In this document: positions 1 to 8,255 of the stretch, piece by piece
How positions within the stretch are numbered: the first letter of the stretch is position 1
Layout: each line of letters opens with the position of its first letter
Source: Cytophagaceae bacterium
GTDB lineage: Bacteria; Bacteroidota; Bacteroidia; Cytophagales; Spirosomataceae
DNA: 34,185 nt
NCBI GenBank assembly: GCA_026785975.1
Contig: JAJAZB010000216.1
Coordinates: forward strand, 1-34,185
Reading direction: 5' to 3'
Notes under the pieces: model-generated
Databases searched by the model: none
Told to the model about the DNA's origin: nothing
Seen by the model: the letters and a program-made list of their open reading frames with translations, nothing else
Made by a program: the position numbers and the translations under genes

Positions 1-777
1 ATAAATTTGGGCGGCGGGAATAATCACGTCGGCGCGGTCGTCGTTGAGGCGGAGTTTATTCACGCGGTCTTCGAGGCTGAAGCTGGCAATGTGGGCCTGC
101 AAACGTTCCAACTCGGTGATGGACAGGCTGGTTTCGGTGAGCTTGTTGGGCGATAGATTAAACAGTTTGCTGATGTTGCCGCCCGTGCCAACGGCGGCGA
201 TGTCAGCACTGCCCGGCTTCACCTGGTCTTCAATCCAGCGCTGCATTTTAGCCCAATCGCCTTTAACCTCCTTGCCTTCGAGCAGTCGAACCGAGCCGAT
301 TTTAAACGAGCGGCTGGCTATTTTTTCCCGGTTTACGTACAGGTTGAGTTCGGTACTACCGCCGCCCACGTCGATGTGGAGGTAGTTTTTGTCGTCGAGC
401 GATTGCACGACCACGTTGTTGATGAGTTCAGCCTCCCTGGCCCCCTCGATGATGTGAATCCGCATCGCCAACTGCCCATGAATGCGGGTGATGATGTCGG
501 CGGCGTTAGTGGCTTCGCGCATGGCCGAGGTCGCACAAATGAGGTAGTCGGTGACCTCGTGGAGTTCCATCAGGAGCCGGAACGAGAGCAGCATTTTGAA
601 AATACGGACTTCCCCTTCCGGGCTAATCAAACCGGTGTTGAACACGTCGTGGCCCAGTCGGAGTGGAAACCGCACGTACTCTACTTTTTTGAACGTGACT
701 CGTCCATCGTTGTGGAGGACTTTTGAAATTTGCAGGCGAGCGGCGTTGGAGCCGATATCGATGGCAGCGATTTTCAT
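1..777 (-). CDS. Ppx/GppA family exopolyphosphatase, 3' end outside window
   Basis: Actin-like ATPase-fold phosphatase of the Ppx/GppA family, which hydrolyses polyphosphate or pppGpp. The frame is open for 259 codons from an ATG at 775-777 to the left edge with no stop, so the C-terminus is missing. The N-terminus reads MKIAAIDIGSNAARL, the family phosphate-1 motif (usually DIGSNSxRL; here A replaces S). A second phosphate-binding motif, HIDVGGGSTEL, lies near residue 134, and a later GTGGN is also visible. At 259+ residues it already covers most of the usual ~300-residue short Bacteroidota form. It is divergent from metH with about 260 bp between them. Polyphosphatase and pppGpp phosphatase activity cannot be told apart here. 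No clear promoter is seen; TAACTTTC on the minus strand upstream is only a near match to the -7 consensus. Confidence 0.9.
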   Translation of the reverse strand, partial: MKIAAIDIGSNAARLQISKVLHNDGRVTFKKVEYVRFPLRLGHDVFNTGLISPEGEVRIFKMLLSFRLLMELHEVTDYLICATSAMREATNAADIITRIHGQLAMRIHIIEGAREAELINNVVVQSLDDKNYLHIDVGGGSTELNLYVNREKIASRSFKIGSVRLLEGKEVKGDWAKMQRWIEDQVKPGSADIAAVGTGGNISKLFNLSPNKLTETSLSITELERLQAHIASFSLEDRVNKLRLNDDRADVIIPAAQIY

Positions 778-943
778 GGGTAAGGAATTAATGCTGATGC
801 AATTGTCAATGAAAATGGAAAGTTAGCCAAAACCGAATGCGCTTAACATCGGGGGTGTCCGGCTCTAAAATTGTATCCTTTTCCGGTAGAATTCAATCCA
901 TTGCATTGTCTTTGTCCGTAGTTTTGCACTTTTGAAAGAAATT

Positions 944-1016
944 GGTTCTGAACAGGTCGGGTTTCTTGAAAAAGAACGAATCAAAAAAGAGGTCTTCCTG
1001 TTGAAATTTCAGAACC
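944..1016 (+). promoter_or_regulatory. Structured metH leader downstream of a TAGTTTTG -7 element
   Basis: A Bacteroidota -7 element, TAGTTTTG, lies at 919-926, though no good TTTG -33 is seen 19-21 bp upstream. It would give a leader of about 105 nt. In this leader GGTTCTGAA (944-952) can pair with TTCAGAACC (1008-1016), CAGG (953-956) with CCTG (997-1000), and a small hairpin fits inside (961-976). No SAM or cobalamin riboswitch core is recognisable, so it is either an unassigned structured leader or another short palindrome. Confidence 0.35.
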
Positions 1017-1039
1017 CCTGTTTGAGCTGCCAATAATTT

Positions 1040-4000
1040 ATGCCCGATACGATGCAAAAAACCGACCTGCGCGACCTTCTTCAACGCCGTATCCTCGTTC
1101 TGGACGGGGCCATGGGGACGATGATTCAACGGTATAACCTCACCGAAGAAGACTATCGCGGGATGCGTTTCCGCGATTGGCCGCAGTCGCTCAAGGGTAA
1201 TAATGACCTGCTCAGCCTGACCCGCCCCGACATCATCCGGGACATCCACGCACAGTATTTCGAGGCGGGAGCCGATATTGCCGAAACCAACACCTTTTCG
1301 GGGACGAGCATTGCGATGGCCGACTACGGCATGGAAAGCCTGGTGTACGAACTGAACTACGAATCGGCCCGGCTGGCCCGCGAGGTCGCTGATGAATTTA
1401 CGGCTCGTAACCCCGACAAACCGCGCTACGTGGCGGGTTCGATGGGACCGACCAACCGCACGGCCTCGCTTTCGCCCGACGTCAATAACCCCGGCTTCCG
1501 GGCCGTGAGTTTTGATGATCTGGTGGAAGCCTACACCGAGCAGGTGCGCGGGCTGGTGGATGGCGGCGTGGATGTGCTGCTGGTCGAAACCGTGTTTGAT
1601 ACGCTTAACGCGAAGGCCGCGCTGTTTGCGATTGACCAGTTTTTTAGTGTAGCTCCGACCTCTGGTCGGAGATCGACCGCAGGTCGAAATGTGTCCGCTC
1701 CGCTACAGAATCAGTCGGAAGTAGCGGGGGCGTTTCGACCTGCGGTCGATCTCCGACCAGAGGTCGGAGCTACCGGTCGGAGCCACCTTCCCATCATGAT
1801 CTCCGGCACCATCACCGATGCTTCGGGCCGTACACTTTCGGGGCAAACGACCGAGGCGTTTCTAACCTCGATTTCGCACCTGCCGCTGCTGTCGGTGGGG
1901 CTAAACTGCGCCCTGGGGGCCGACCAACTCCGGCCCTACGTGCAAACGTTGGCGCAGAAAGCCCCGTTTTTCACCTCCGCGCACCCCAACGCCGGGTTGC
2001 CCAATGAAATGGGTGAGTACGACCAGACGCCCGCCGAAATGGGGGTACTCATCGACGATTTTTTAAAAGACGGCTTCCTCAACATCATCGGCGGATGTTG
2101 CGGTACCACGCCCGAACACATCCGGGTGATTGCCGATACGGCGGCGAAGTACCCACCCCGCCCACTGCCACAAACCGACCGCACGTTGCGACTTTCCGGG
2201 CTGGAACCCCTGGAAGTGACGAAAGAAAAAATTCTGTTTTTGAACGTCGGTGAACGCTGCAACGTCACCGGCTCCAAGAAGTTCGCCCGGCTCATCCGGG
2301 ATAATAACTATGACGAAGCCCTGAGCGTGGCCCGCGAACAGGTTGAAAACGGGGCACAGGTCATCGACGTCAACCTGGACGAAGGCATGATCGACGGAAT
2401 AGCCGCCATGACGACGTTTCTTCATTTGCTCGCCGCCGAACCCGATATTTCCCGCGTACCCGTCATGATCGACTCCTCGAAGTGGGAGGTCATCGAGGCG
2501 GGGTTGAAGTGCGTGCAGGGTAAAGCCATTGTCAATTCCATTTCGCTCAAGGAAGGCGAAGGAGCGTTTCGCCAGCGTGCCCTGACCGTTCAGCGCTACG
2601 GCGCGGCGGTCGTCGTGATGGCCTTCGATGAGCAGGGGCAGGCCGACAGTTACGAGCGCCGCATTGAAATTTGTGAACGTGCGTACCGGATTCTGGTGGA
2701 CGAAGTCGGGTTTCCGGCCGAGGACATCATTTTTGACCCCAACATCCTGACCGTAGCCACGGGCATCGACGAGCACAACAATTACGCCGTGGACTTCACC
2801 AAGGCTACGCGCTGGATCAAAGAAAACCTGCCCTACGCGAAGGTGAGCGGGGGTGTTTCCAATGTCTCGTTCTCGTTTCGGGGCAACGAACCCGTTCGGG
2901 AGGCCATGCACTCAGCTTTTTTGTACCACGCCATCAAAGCGGGGATGGACATGGGCATCGTCAATGCCGGGCAATTGACGGTCTACGATGACATTCCCAA
3001 AGACTTTCTGGCACTGGTCGAAGACGTACTGCTCAACCGCCGCTCCGACAGTACCGAGCGCCTCGTGACGTTTGCCGAAACGATCAAAAATAAAGGCAAA
3101 TCCGAGCAAATTGTCGACGCCGCCGAATGGCGCGGATCGCCCGTGAACGAACGCCTTACCCACGCGTTGGTGAAGGGCATCGCCGATTTTATCGACGAAG
3201 ACGTCGAAGAGGCCCGCCACCTATTCAGTAGGCCGATCGAAGTCATCGAAGGGCCGCTGATGGATGGCATGAACGTAGTCGGCGATTTGTTTGGCGAAGG
3301 CAAAATGTTCCTGCCGCAGGTCGTGAAGTCGGCGCGGGTGATGAAAAAAGCGGTGGCGTATTTGCTGCCATTTATTGAAGCAACCAAAACCGCTGGGGTG
3401 AGTTCCTCCAATGGAAAAGTGCTGATGGCGACGGTGAAAGGCGATGTACACGACATTGGCAAAAACATAGTGGGCGTGGTGCTGGGTTGCAACAACTACG
3501 AAATCATCGACCTGGGCGTGATGGTGGCAACGGAGAAAATCCTGGCGGCGGCCAGAGAGCACCACGTCGACATCATCGGGTTGAGCGGCCTCATCACGCC
3601 GAGCCTCGACGAAATGGTGGGCGTGGCCAAAGAAATGGAGCGACAGGGTTTCAAAATACCCCTGCTCATCGGGGGGGCTACGACGTCGCGCATTCACACG
3701 GCGGTAAAAATCGACCCGCATTATTCCGGGCCGGTGATCCACGTACTCGATGCGTCGCGCTCGGTGCCGGTGGCCGGTCGCCTGACGCAATCGGCTCAGA
3801 GTCAGGAAGAAATCTGGAAGGAAATCAAAACGGAGTACGCCCGGCTCCGCGAAGAACACGCCCGTCGGAAAGCCGATAAAAACTTCGTTTCCATCGAAAA
3901 AGCCAGGGACAATAAAGCAAAAATTGACTGGTCGGGCTTCGTGCCCACCAAACCGCAGTTTCTGGGAACAAGGGTTTTCGACGACTACGATTTGGCCGAA

Positions 4001-4960
4001 ATCGCGAAGTACATCGACTGGACGCCCTTTTTCCAAACCTGGCAATTGCACGGTAAATACCCGGCGATTTTTGACGATAAAATCGTTGGTCAGGAAGCCC
4101 GGAAGTTGCACCACGACGCGGTGGTGATGCTCGGCGAACTCATCCGGGACAAGTCGTTGCAGGCCAAAGCGGTCATCGGCTTCTGGCCCGCCAACTCCAT
4201 GCAGGACGATATTCTGCTGCACGATTTTGAGGAAATCAACCGCGAAATTCCCTGCGAGCGGCACGGGAGTCACCAACATTTGGAGTATAAACTATCAAGT
4301 CCGAAGTATCAGGCCGAGCACCTGATTGCACCGGGCACCTTGGACTTAGGACTTTGTACGCTTCGGCATCTCCGCCAGCAAAGTGAGAAAGCCGCCAATC
4401 TGCCCAACTATTGCCTGAGCGATTTCATCGCTCCGCTCGAAAGTGGCCGCGAAGATTACCTCGGGGGCTTTGCCGTCACGGCGGGCATTGGGATCGAGAA
4501 ACTCATTGAAAAATACGAGCGCGACCACGACGACTACAACAGCATCCTGGTTAAATCGCTGGCGGACCGCCTCGCCGAGGCCTTTACCGAGTTAATGCAT
4601 CAGCGCGTCCGCCGCGAATTCTGGGGCTACGCACCGAATGAACAACTTGACAATGAGGCTCTTATCAAGGAAAAATATCAGGGTATCCGCCCTGCGCCGG
4701 GCTATCCGGCCTGCCCCGAACACACCGAAAAAGCAACCTTGTTCGAGCTGTTGCAACCCGAAAGCATAGGCATCACCCTCACGGAAAGCTTCGCCATGTA
4801 CCCCGCCAGCAGCGTGAGCGGTTGGTACTTTTCGCACCCAGAAAGCCGGTATTTCCCCGTTGGTAAACTCCAGAAAGACCAGGTAGTGGACTACGCCAAA
4901 CGCAAAAACAGGAGCGTGGAGGAGATGGAACGGTGGTTGGGATCGGTGTTGGGGTATTGA
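1040..4960 (+). CDS. metH: Cobalamin-dependent methionine synthase MetH, with two insertions
   Basis: Transfers a methyl group from 5-methyltetrahydrofolate to homocysteine through cobalamin (methionine cycle, cytoplasm). All four modules are present in 1306 residues. The homocysteine domain carries the zinc cysteines C290, C353 and C354 (GLNCALG, GGCCGTT). The pterin domain spans about 400-690. The cap and B12 domain carry GDVHDIGKN with axial ligand H804. The reactivation domain carries [13 protein letters not shown]. coli MetH has 1227 residues. The excess falls at two places: about 41 residues between FF202 and LPIMI, encoded by a perfect palindrome, and about 35 residues between D1057 and L1111, near a degenerate palindrome. 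The frame stays open through both. An ATG at 1052 is an alternative start. MetF, which makes its substrate, is encoded 6.7 kb away. Confidence 0.97.
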   Translation: MPDTMQKTDLRDLLQRRILVLDGAMGTMIQRYNLTEEDYRGMRFRDWPQSLKGNNDLLSLTRPDIIRDIHAQYFEAGADIAETNTFSGTSIAMADYGMESLVYELNYESARLAREVADEFTARNPDKPRYVAGSMGPTNRTASLSPDVNNPGFRAVSFDDLVEAYTEQVRGLVDGGVDVLLVETVFDTLNAKAALFAIDQFFSVAPTSGRRSTAGRNVSAPLQNQSEVAGAFRPAVDLRPEVGATGRSHLPIMISGTITDASGRTLSGQTTEAFLTSISHLPLLSVGLNCALGADQLRPYVQTLAQKAPFFTSAHPNAGLPNEMGEYDQTPAEMGVLIDDFLKDGFLNIIGGCCGTTPEHIRVIADTAAKYPPRPLPQTDRTLRLSGLEPLEVTKEKILFLNVGERCNVTGSKKFARLIRDNNYDEALSVAREQVENGAQVIDVNLDEGMIDGIAAMTTFLHLLAAEPDISRVPVMIDSSKWEVIEAGLKCVQGKAIVNSISLKEGEGAFRQRALTVQRYGAAVVVMAFDEQGQADSYERRIEICERAYRILVDEVGFPAEDIIFDPNILTVATGIDEHNNYAVDFTKATRWIKENLPYAKVSGGVSNVSFSFRGNEPVREAMHSAFLYHAIKAGMDMGIVNAGQLTVYDDIPKDFLALVEDVLLNRRSDSTERLVTFAETIKNKGKSEQIVDAAEWRGSPVNERLTHALVKGIADFIDEDVEEARHLFSRPIEVIEGPLMDGMNVVGDLFGEGKMFLPQVVKSARVMKKAVAYLLPFIEATKTAGVSSSNGKVLMATVKGDVHDIGKNIVGVVLGCNNYEIIDLGVMVATEKILAAAREHHVDIIGLSGLITPSLDEMVGVAKEMERQGFKIPLLIGGATTSRIHTAVKIDPHYSGPVIHVLDASRSVPVAGRLTQSAQSQEEIWKEIKTEYARLREEHARRKADKNFVSIEKARDNKAKIDWSGFVPTKPQFLGTRVFDDYDLAEIAKYIDWTPFFQTWQLHGKYPAIFDDKIVGQEARKLHHDAVVMLGELIRDKSLQAKAVIGFWPANSMQDDILLHDFEEINREIPCERHGSHQHLEYKLSSPKYQAEHLIAPGTLDLGLCTLRHLRQQSEKAANLPNYCLSDFIAPLESGREDYLGGFAVTAGIGIEKLIEKYERDHDDYNSILVKSLADRLAEAFTELMHQRVRREFWGYAPNEQLDNEALIKEKYQGIRPAPGYPACPEHTEKATLFELLQPESIGITLTESFAMYPASSVSGWYFSHPESRYFPVGKLQKDQVVDYAKRKNRSVEEMERWLGSVLGY
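1649..1773 (+). repeat. 41-bp perfect inverted repeat inserted in frame in metH
   Basis: The arms 1649-1689 and 1733-1773 are exact reverse complements over 41 bp, separated by 43 nt. Each arm holds two smaller hairpins: CTCCGACC-TCT-GGTCGGAG and TCGACC-GCA-GGTCGA. The spacer holds a third pair, CCGCTAC (1699-1705) and GTAGCGG (1721-1727), so the element is a nested, cruciform-capable palindrome. A partial further copy of the word GGTCGGAG follows at 1775-1782. It encodes roughly residues 204-245 of MetH, a stretch with no counterpart in the E. coli protein as I remember it. This is a REP/MITE-like element by architecture; its family is not known to me. Confidence 0.9.
4297..4354 (+). repeat. 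Degenerate inverted repeat within metH
   Basis: An AAGTCC-GAAGT word block (4297-4315) is mirrored imperfectly by GGCACC-TTGG-ACTTAGGACTT (4334-4354). It lies in the second region where MetH is longer than the E. coli enzyme (residues about 1060-1108, start of the reactivation domain). It looks like an older, decayed in-frame insertion of a word-built palindrome. Confidence 0.5.
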
Positions 4961-4972
4961 ATCGAGGTAGCC

Positions 4973-5021
4973 AAAAAGTTTGCTAATCGTAAACCTAACG
5001 TTTACTTTTAGCAAACTTTTT
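4973..5021 (+). promoter_or_regulatory. higBA promoter embedded in a 49-bp palindrome (putative operator)
   Basis: Arms of 14 bp (AAAAAGTTTGCTAA, 4973-4986, and its complement 5008-5021) enclose a second pair, GTAAAC (4989-4994) and GTTTAC (5000-5005). A Bacteroidota-type promoter lies inside: TTTG at 4979-4982, a 20-nt spacer, then TACTTTTA at 5003-5010. The higB ATG follows 5 nt after the palindrome, so the leader would be only about 10 nt. HigA-type antitoxins bind palindromes over their own promoter, which fits. The hairpin ending in TTTTT may also terminate metH. Confidence 0.6.
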
Positions 5022-5026
5022 CGTTC

Positions 5027-5344
5027 ATGTTCAATATTATTGCGCGAAGAACCTTGATGGAATACATTCAAAGATATCCAGAGTCGGCGACGGCTTTACG
5101 CAAGTTGTACAACGAATTAGTGAAGGCCGAATTTCAGAGTTTCAATGAACTTAAACAGGCATACGGAAATGCCAGTATTGTTGGTGATAGCCGGGTGATT
5201 TTCAACGTAATGGGAAACAAATACCGTCTGATTATACGTGTTAGTTTTCAACATAAACGGATGATGATCAAGTGGTTTGGTACGCATCAGGAATACGATA
5301 AAATTAGTGCCGAGACCATTGAATACCCGTCTGCAACTTCATAA
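5027..5344 (+). CDS. higB: HigB-family toxin (mRNA interferase)
   Basis: A 105-residue protein of the HigB_toxin family (RelE-like fold), a type II toxin expected to cleave mRNA on the ribosome. The family pattern is clear: an N-terminal IIARRTL, a central ASIVGDSRVIFNVMGNKYRLI core, and a C-terminal WFGTHQEYDKI. The ATG at 5027 gives the family's usual N-terminus, and an internal ATG at 5057 would remove strand 1. It is followed after 25 nt by the antitoxin gene, the toxin-first order typical of higBA. The palindromic promoter immediately upstream suggests autoregulation by the toxin-antitoxin complex. Confidence 0.92.
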   Translation: MFNIIARRTLMEYIQRYPESATALRKLYNELVKAEFQSFNELKQAYGNASIVGDSRVIFNVMGNKYRLIIRVSFQHKRMMIKWFGTHQEYDKISAETIEYPSATS

Positions 5345-5369
5345 TTTCACGCATAAACGACCCGTAGCC

Positions 5370-5729
5370 ATGAATGTCCGCGTCTTAAAAAATGAGCAAG
5401 ACTACGAGGCTGCGTTGCACCGGGCCGACGAAATATTTAATGCTGCACCGGGCACGGCAGAGGGTGAAGAGGTAGAGTTGTTGTTTCTGGTTATAAAAGA
5501 TTACGAGGATAAACACTACCCCATCCTGCCGCTCGATCCGATTGAAGCATTGAAATTGGCGATGGCCGAAAAAGGGATTAAAAACAAAGACCTGACCGAA
5601 CTCATTGGCAGCAAGGGCTACGTTTCGGCGATTTTGAACCGGAAAAAACCACTGACGCTAAAAATGGCCCGGCTCTTTCACCAAAAATTAGGTATTCCGG
5701 CGGAGACGTTGCTGGCCGGGGGCGACTGA
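5370..5729 (+). CDS. higA: HigA-family antitoxin (HTH, XRE-like)
   Basis: Antitoxin and probable operon repressor, 119 residues from the ATG at 5370. The N-terminal half (MNVRVLKNEQDYEAALHRAD) is the COG5499-type toxin-binding region. The C-terminal half is a helix-turn-helix: PIEALKLAMAEKGIKNKDLTELIG followed by KGYVSAILNRKKPLTLKMARL. The frame is open further upstream (an ATG at 5277 overlaps higB), but those extra residues do not resemble the family, so 5370 is preferred. Together with HigB it forms a complete, apparently intact module with no frameshift. Confidence 0.9.
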   Translation: MNVRVLKNEQDYEAALHRADEIFNAAPGTAEGEEVELLFLVIKDYEDKHYPILPLDPIEALKLAMAEKGIKNKDLTELIGSKGYVSAILNRKKPLTLKMARLFHQKLGIPAETLLAGGD

Positions 5730-5843
5730 GGGGGCCTGATAACTCGCCAGCCGCGCCGGTTTTTAGCCAATTGCCACATTGCGGGAGCGTCCGCAAATCC
5801 AAAGGGCTTTCTTCAGGTTTTCAACTTGTGGGTGTAGCAACGC

Positions 5844-6944
5844 TTACCCCCACGCCTCCCGCAAAAATCGCAGCCAGTTTTCGTAAAAAATATTCTCAAT
5901 ATCATCCGGCGAATAGCCCCGTTGGGCGAGCAGTCCTTGCAGGTTTTGTACGTCGGCGATGGTATCCACGTCGTAGGGAGATTGCTCAGTGCCAAAGGCT
6001 CCATCGAGGTCGCTACCAATGGCCACGTGCTGGCTGTTGCCGGTCAGTTGGCAAATGTGGTCGCAATGGTCGATGAGGGTATTCAAGCTGACGCCCGCTT
6101 CGCGCGGATTGATCTGTCGCTGCGTCAGGCCGGGTTTCAGCATCCAGGCGTCCAGGCAGCCACCAATCACGGCCCCCCGCTCCACGAGGCGTTTGATCTG
6201 ATCGTCAGTGAGTTGGCGTTGGTGGGGAACTAATACCCGGCAATTGTGGTGGCTGGCCCAAACCGGCCCCTGGTACAAATCGAGCGCTTCGCTAAACCCC
6301 TCGTCGGTTAGGTGCGTAACGTCGAGAATGATCCCCAGCCGGTCCATTTCCCGCACCAAATCGCGGCCCATCGGCGTTAGCGGGCCACTTTGCCCCGGCC
6401 CCGGTGCGTACCGGCCCGGCCCGTAATGCGCCGGGCCGAGCGCCCGTAAGCCGTAGGCGAAGGCTTTTTCGAGGTACGAAACATCAATCAGCGAATCGGC
6501 TCCTTCGAGGCTCAGGATGTAACCTACGGGTTTCTGCGCGTTGGGAATCGCCCCGTTCTGCCAGTGGGCCAGATGGGTTTCGAGTTGGGGCAGGTTGGTG
6601 ATCTGCACCATTTCGCCCGCCTCCTGCATGGCCTGGTACCAGCTTTGTTGGGCCTGGGTCATGGCCCAGGCCTGCGCCGGGGAATGCCAACCCGGTAGCG
6701 ATGTGTCCGGGGCCACAAACCGCGCAATCTGCGTGGCGACCACCAGGCCAATATTTCCTTTTCGTAAGTCGGGTAAAGCGACGGTGTTTCTACCCCGGTC
6801 GATGAAATCACTCAATCCGAGGGCTTTTTCCCGCGCCCGAATTGCCGAAACGGGTTGGGTCAGATCACGATTCCACTCGATGGCATTCATGGCCAGATCG
6901 AGGTGGGCGTCGATGAGGAATTTAGGGCATAGTGCAGAGGGCAT
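5844..6944 (-). CDS. Membrane dipeptidase-type M19 peptidase
   Basis: Zinc dipeptidase of peptidase family M19 (renal dipeptidase-like), 366 residues. Members hydrolyse dipeptides and often accept a C-terminal D-residue. Metal-site signatures are H14 and D16 (DAHLD), bridging E147 (SLEGAD), H211 (DVTHLTDEGF), H232 (ASHHNC) and D312 (IGSDLDGAFG). No signal peptide is seen, so it is probably cytoplasmic. The first eight residues, including the start codon, are encoded by a dispersed repeat (6920-6958), and no other in-frame ATG precedes DAHLD. The original start may have been replaced by the repeat. It lies downstream of the PLP enzyme and RidA on the same strand, separated by palindromic repeats. 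Confidence 0.92.
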   Translation of the reverse strand: MPSALCPKFLIDAHLDLAMNAIEWNRDLTQPVSAIRAREKALGLSDFIDRGRNTVALPDLRKGNIGLVVATQIARFVAPDTSLPGWHSPAQAWAMTQAQQSWYQAMQEAGEMVQITNLPQLETHLAHWQNGAIPNAQKPVGYILSLEGADSLIDVSYLEKAFAYGLRALGPAHYGPGRYAPGPGQSGPLTPMGRDLVREMDRLGIILDVTHLTDEGFSEALDLYQGPVWASHHNCRVLVPHQRQLTDDQIKRLVERGAVIGGCLDAWMLKPGLTQRQINPREAGVSLNTLIDHCDHICQLTGNSQHVAIGSDLDGAFGTEQSPYDVDTIADVQNLQGLLAQRGYSPDDIENIFYENWLRFLREAWG

Positions 6945-6958
6945 AGGGCATAGTTGAA
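6920..6958 (+). repeat. Dispersed 39-bp word repeat, copy A
   Basis: Built of repeats of the word GGGCATAG. It matches the complement of 13524-13562 in 38 of 39 positions. Its last 17 bases plus one more (6942-6959) recur directly at 7086-7103, flanking the long palindrome at 6971-7069. It overlaps the dipeptidase start: the minus-strand ATG at 6942-6944 lies inside the repeat. Confidence 0.85.
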
Positions 6959-6970
6959 CTGGTCAGGAAG

Positions 6971-7069
6971 GTTATTACACGGAGATTCACAGAGAAAGTA
7001 GAGATTCACAGAGACCGGGAAGATTTCTTCGTGAATCTCTACTTTCTCTGTGAATCTCAGTGCAATAAC
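6971..7069 (+). repeat. 39-bp inverted repeat between dipeptidase and PLP enzyme genes
   Basis: Left arm 6971-7009 and right arm 7031-7069 are complementary in 37 of 39 positions, with a 21-nt loop. Each arm repeats the word GAGATTCACAGAG. It is bracketed by 18-bp direct repeats at 6942-6959 and 7086-7103. With the flanking repeat words it fills the 195-bp gap between the two minus-strand genes; no gene is seen there. Confidence 0.9.
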
Positions 7070-7139
7070 TTCTTAAACCCATTCACATAGGGCATAGTTG
7101 AACGGAACGGTTTGCAACGGTTTGACCGATAGTTTTTCA

Positions 7140-8255
7140 TCAAAACTGAAGCTGACGGTTGCGGGCGATGACGTTCCATTTTTTGGTAAAAACGCCGTTT
7201 TCAACGACAAATACCGCCTCGTATAGCGCGACCGTTGGGCAAACGTGCATGGGTACGGCGTACCAAACTTCGCCGACCTGGTGCTGCCGCGTGTCGGCCA
7301 CGCGAACCACCAAATGCTCCTCGCTTTGGCGGAGTTGCTCGGCGTCGGGTGCGTTGAGAAACTGAACACGGGGCAAGGGATTTTCGGCAGCGACCGATTT
7401 ATGGCCTAAATCGAGGCAAAGCGTTTGTTCGTCAAGGATTGAAATAACGCGCGTGAGCAGGACCGCCGCCCAGTCGAAGGGCAAATCGGGCAATGTTTGC
7501 GCGTATCCGGCATCCCAAAACACGAACGTACCCGGACTGACCTGCACACTCGCCGGTTCGGGGTATTCACGCCGGGCATGGATCACAAACGTTGGTGTAC
7601 CTCCGATAACCAGTGGAAGGGTTTTCCCGAAATTTTCCTGAATCACCTGCTGGGCAGTTTTCGCCAGGGTGTAAGCCGCATCGGCCCGCTGGCGACGACG
7701 CTCTAAATCGGTATCGTGAATGTGCCCGTCGTAGGCGTGAAGCCCCACGACGTTGAGGTTGGGTAGCATTTGGCAAGCGGCAACTAAAGTCAATGCGTCG
7801 GCAGGAAGTACGCCAGTCCGATTCATGCCCACGTTGAGATCAAGATACACATCAACTGCTCGACCATCAAATGCCTGAGCCAAGTGTTGTGCCGCCTGAA
7901 AATTGTCGATCAGGCAGGAGAATTTTACGTTTGGAAAAGCCTGCGTCAGGGCCGCGAACCGCGCTGCTTTGGGGCCAACGGGGGGATAGGCCAACAGCAC
8001 GTCGGGAGCATTGGCCAATGCCAGCATTTCGGCTTCGGCGATGGTCGCGCACTTGAACTGCTGAATCCCCGCCGCCAAAAGTAGTTCCGTGACTTCCCTG
8101 ATTTTGTGGGTTTTAACGTGCGGACGCAAACGAACCGCATCCCCGCTGAGTTGGAGGGCCGTTTGGATATTTTGCGCGACCCGATCCGGGTAAACGAGCA
8201 GCGCGGGCGAGTCGATGGCGTGAGCATTTTCGACGAAAAACCAAGGATTATTCAT
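7140..8255 (-). CDS. PLP-dependent D-serine dehydratase / D-threonine aldolase-like enzyme
   Basis: Fold-type III (alanine-racemase-like) PLP enzyme of the D-threonine aldolase/D-serine dehydratase family, 371 residues. The PLP lysine is K48 in RPHVKTHK. The N-terminal barrel includes DVYLDLNVGMNRTG and GLHAYDGH, and the C-terminal metal site is PMHVCPTV (H337, C339). The HxC pair resembles the zinc site of eukaryotic D-serine dehydratases; D-threonine aldolases carry HxD. I therefore lean toward a D-serine (or related D-amino acid) dehydratase. Its start overlaps the ridA stop (8248-8255), so the two are co-translated. RidA removes the reactive enamines such dehydratases release, which supports this reading. 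Confidence 0.85.
   Translation of the reverse strand: MNNPWFFVENAHAIDSPALLVYPDRVAQNIQTALQLSGDAVRLRPHVKTHKIREVTELLLAAGIQQFKCATIAEAEMLALANAPDVLLAYPPVGPKAARFAALTQAFPNVKFSCLIDNFQAAQHLAQAFDGRAVDVYLDLNVGMNRTGVLPADALTLVAACQMLPNLNVVGLHAYDGHIHDTDLERRRQRADAAYTLAKTAQQVIQENFGKTLPLVIGGTPTFVIHARREYPEPASVQVSPGTFVFWDAGYAQTLPDLPFDWAAVLLTRVISILDEQTLCLDLGHKSVAAENPLPRVQFLNAPDAEQLRQSEEHLVVRVADTRQHQVGEVWYAVPMHVCPTVALYEAVFVVENGVFTKKWNVIARNRQLQF

Noticed and set aside
376-726. Plus-strand frames in the first 800 bases
   Set aside because: The minus strand encodes a clear Ppx/GppA protein over the same bases; the plus-strand translations match nothing.
919-1039. SAM or cobalamin riboswitch upstream of metH
   Set aside because: No conserved core of either class could be found by eye; only generic stems are visible.
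3221-4279. Long minus-strand frames opposite metH (also 2063-2911)
   Set aside because: They are complementary shadows of a GC-biased conserved gene, with His/Arg-rich, family-less translations.
5277-5369. N-terminal extension of HigA overlapping higB
   Set aside because: Residues before MNVRVLKN do not fit the antitoxin family, and the overlap would be unusual.
6920-7103. CRISPR-like array of repeated words
   Set aside because: The repeats are short low-complexity words and one inverted repeat without regular unique spacers.
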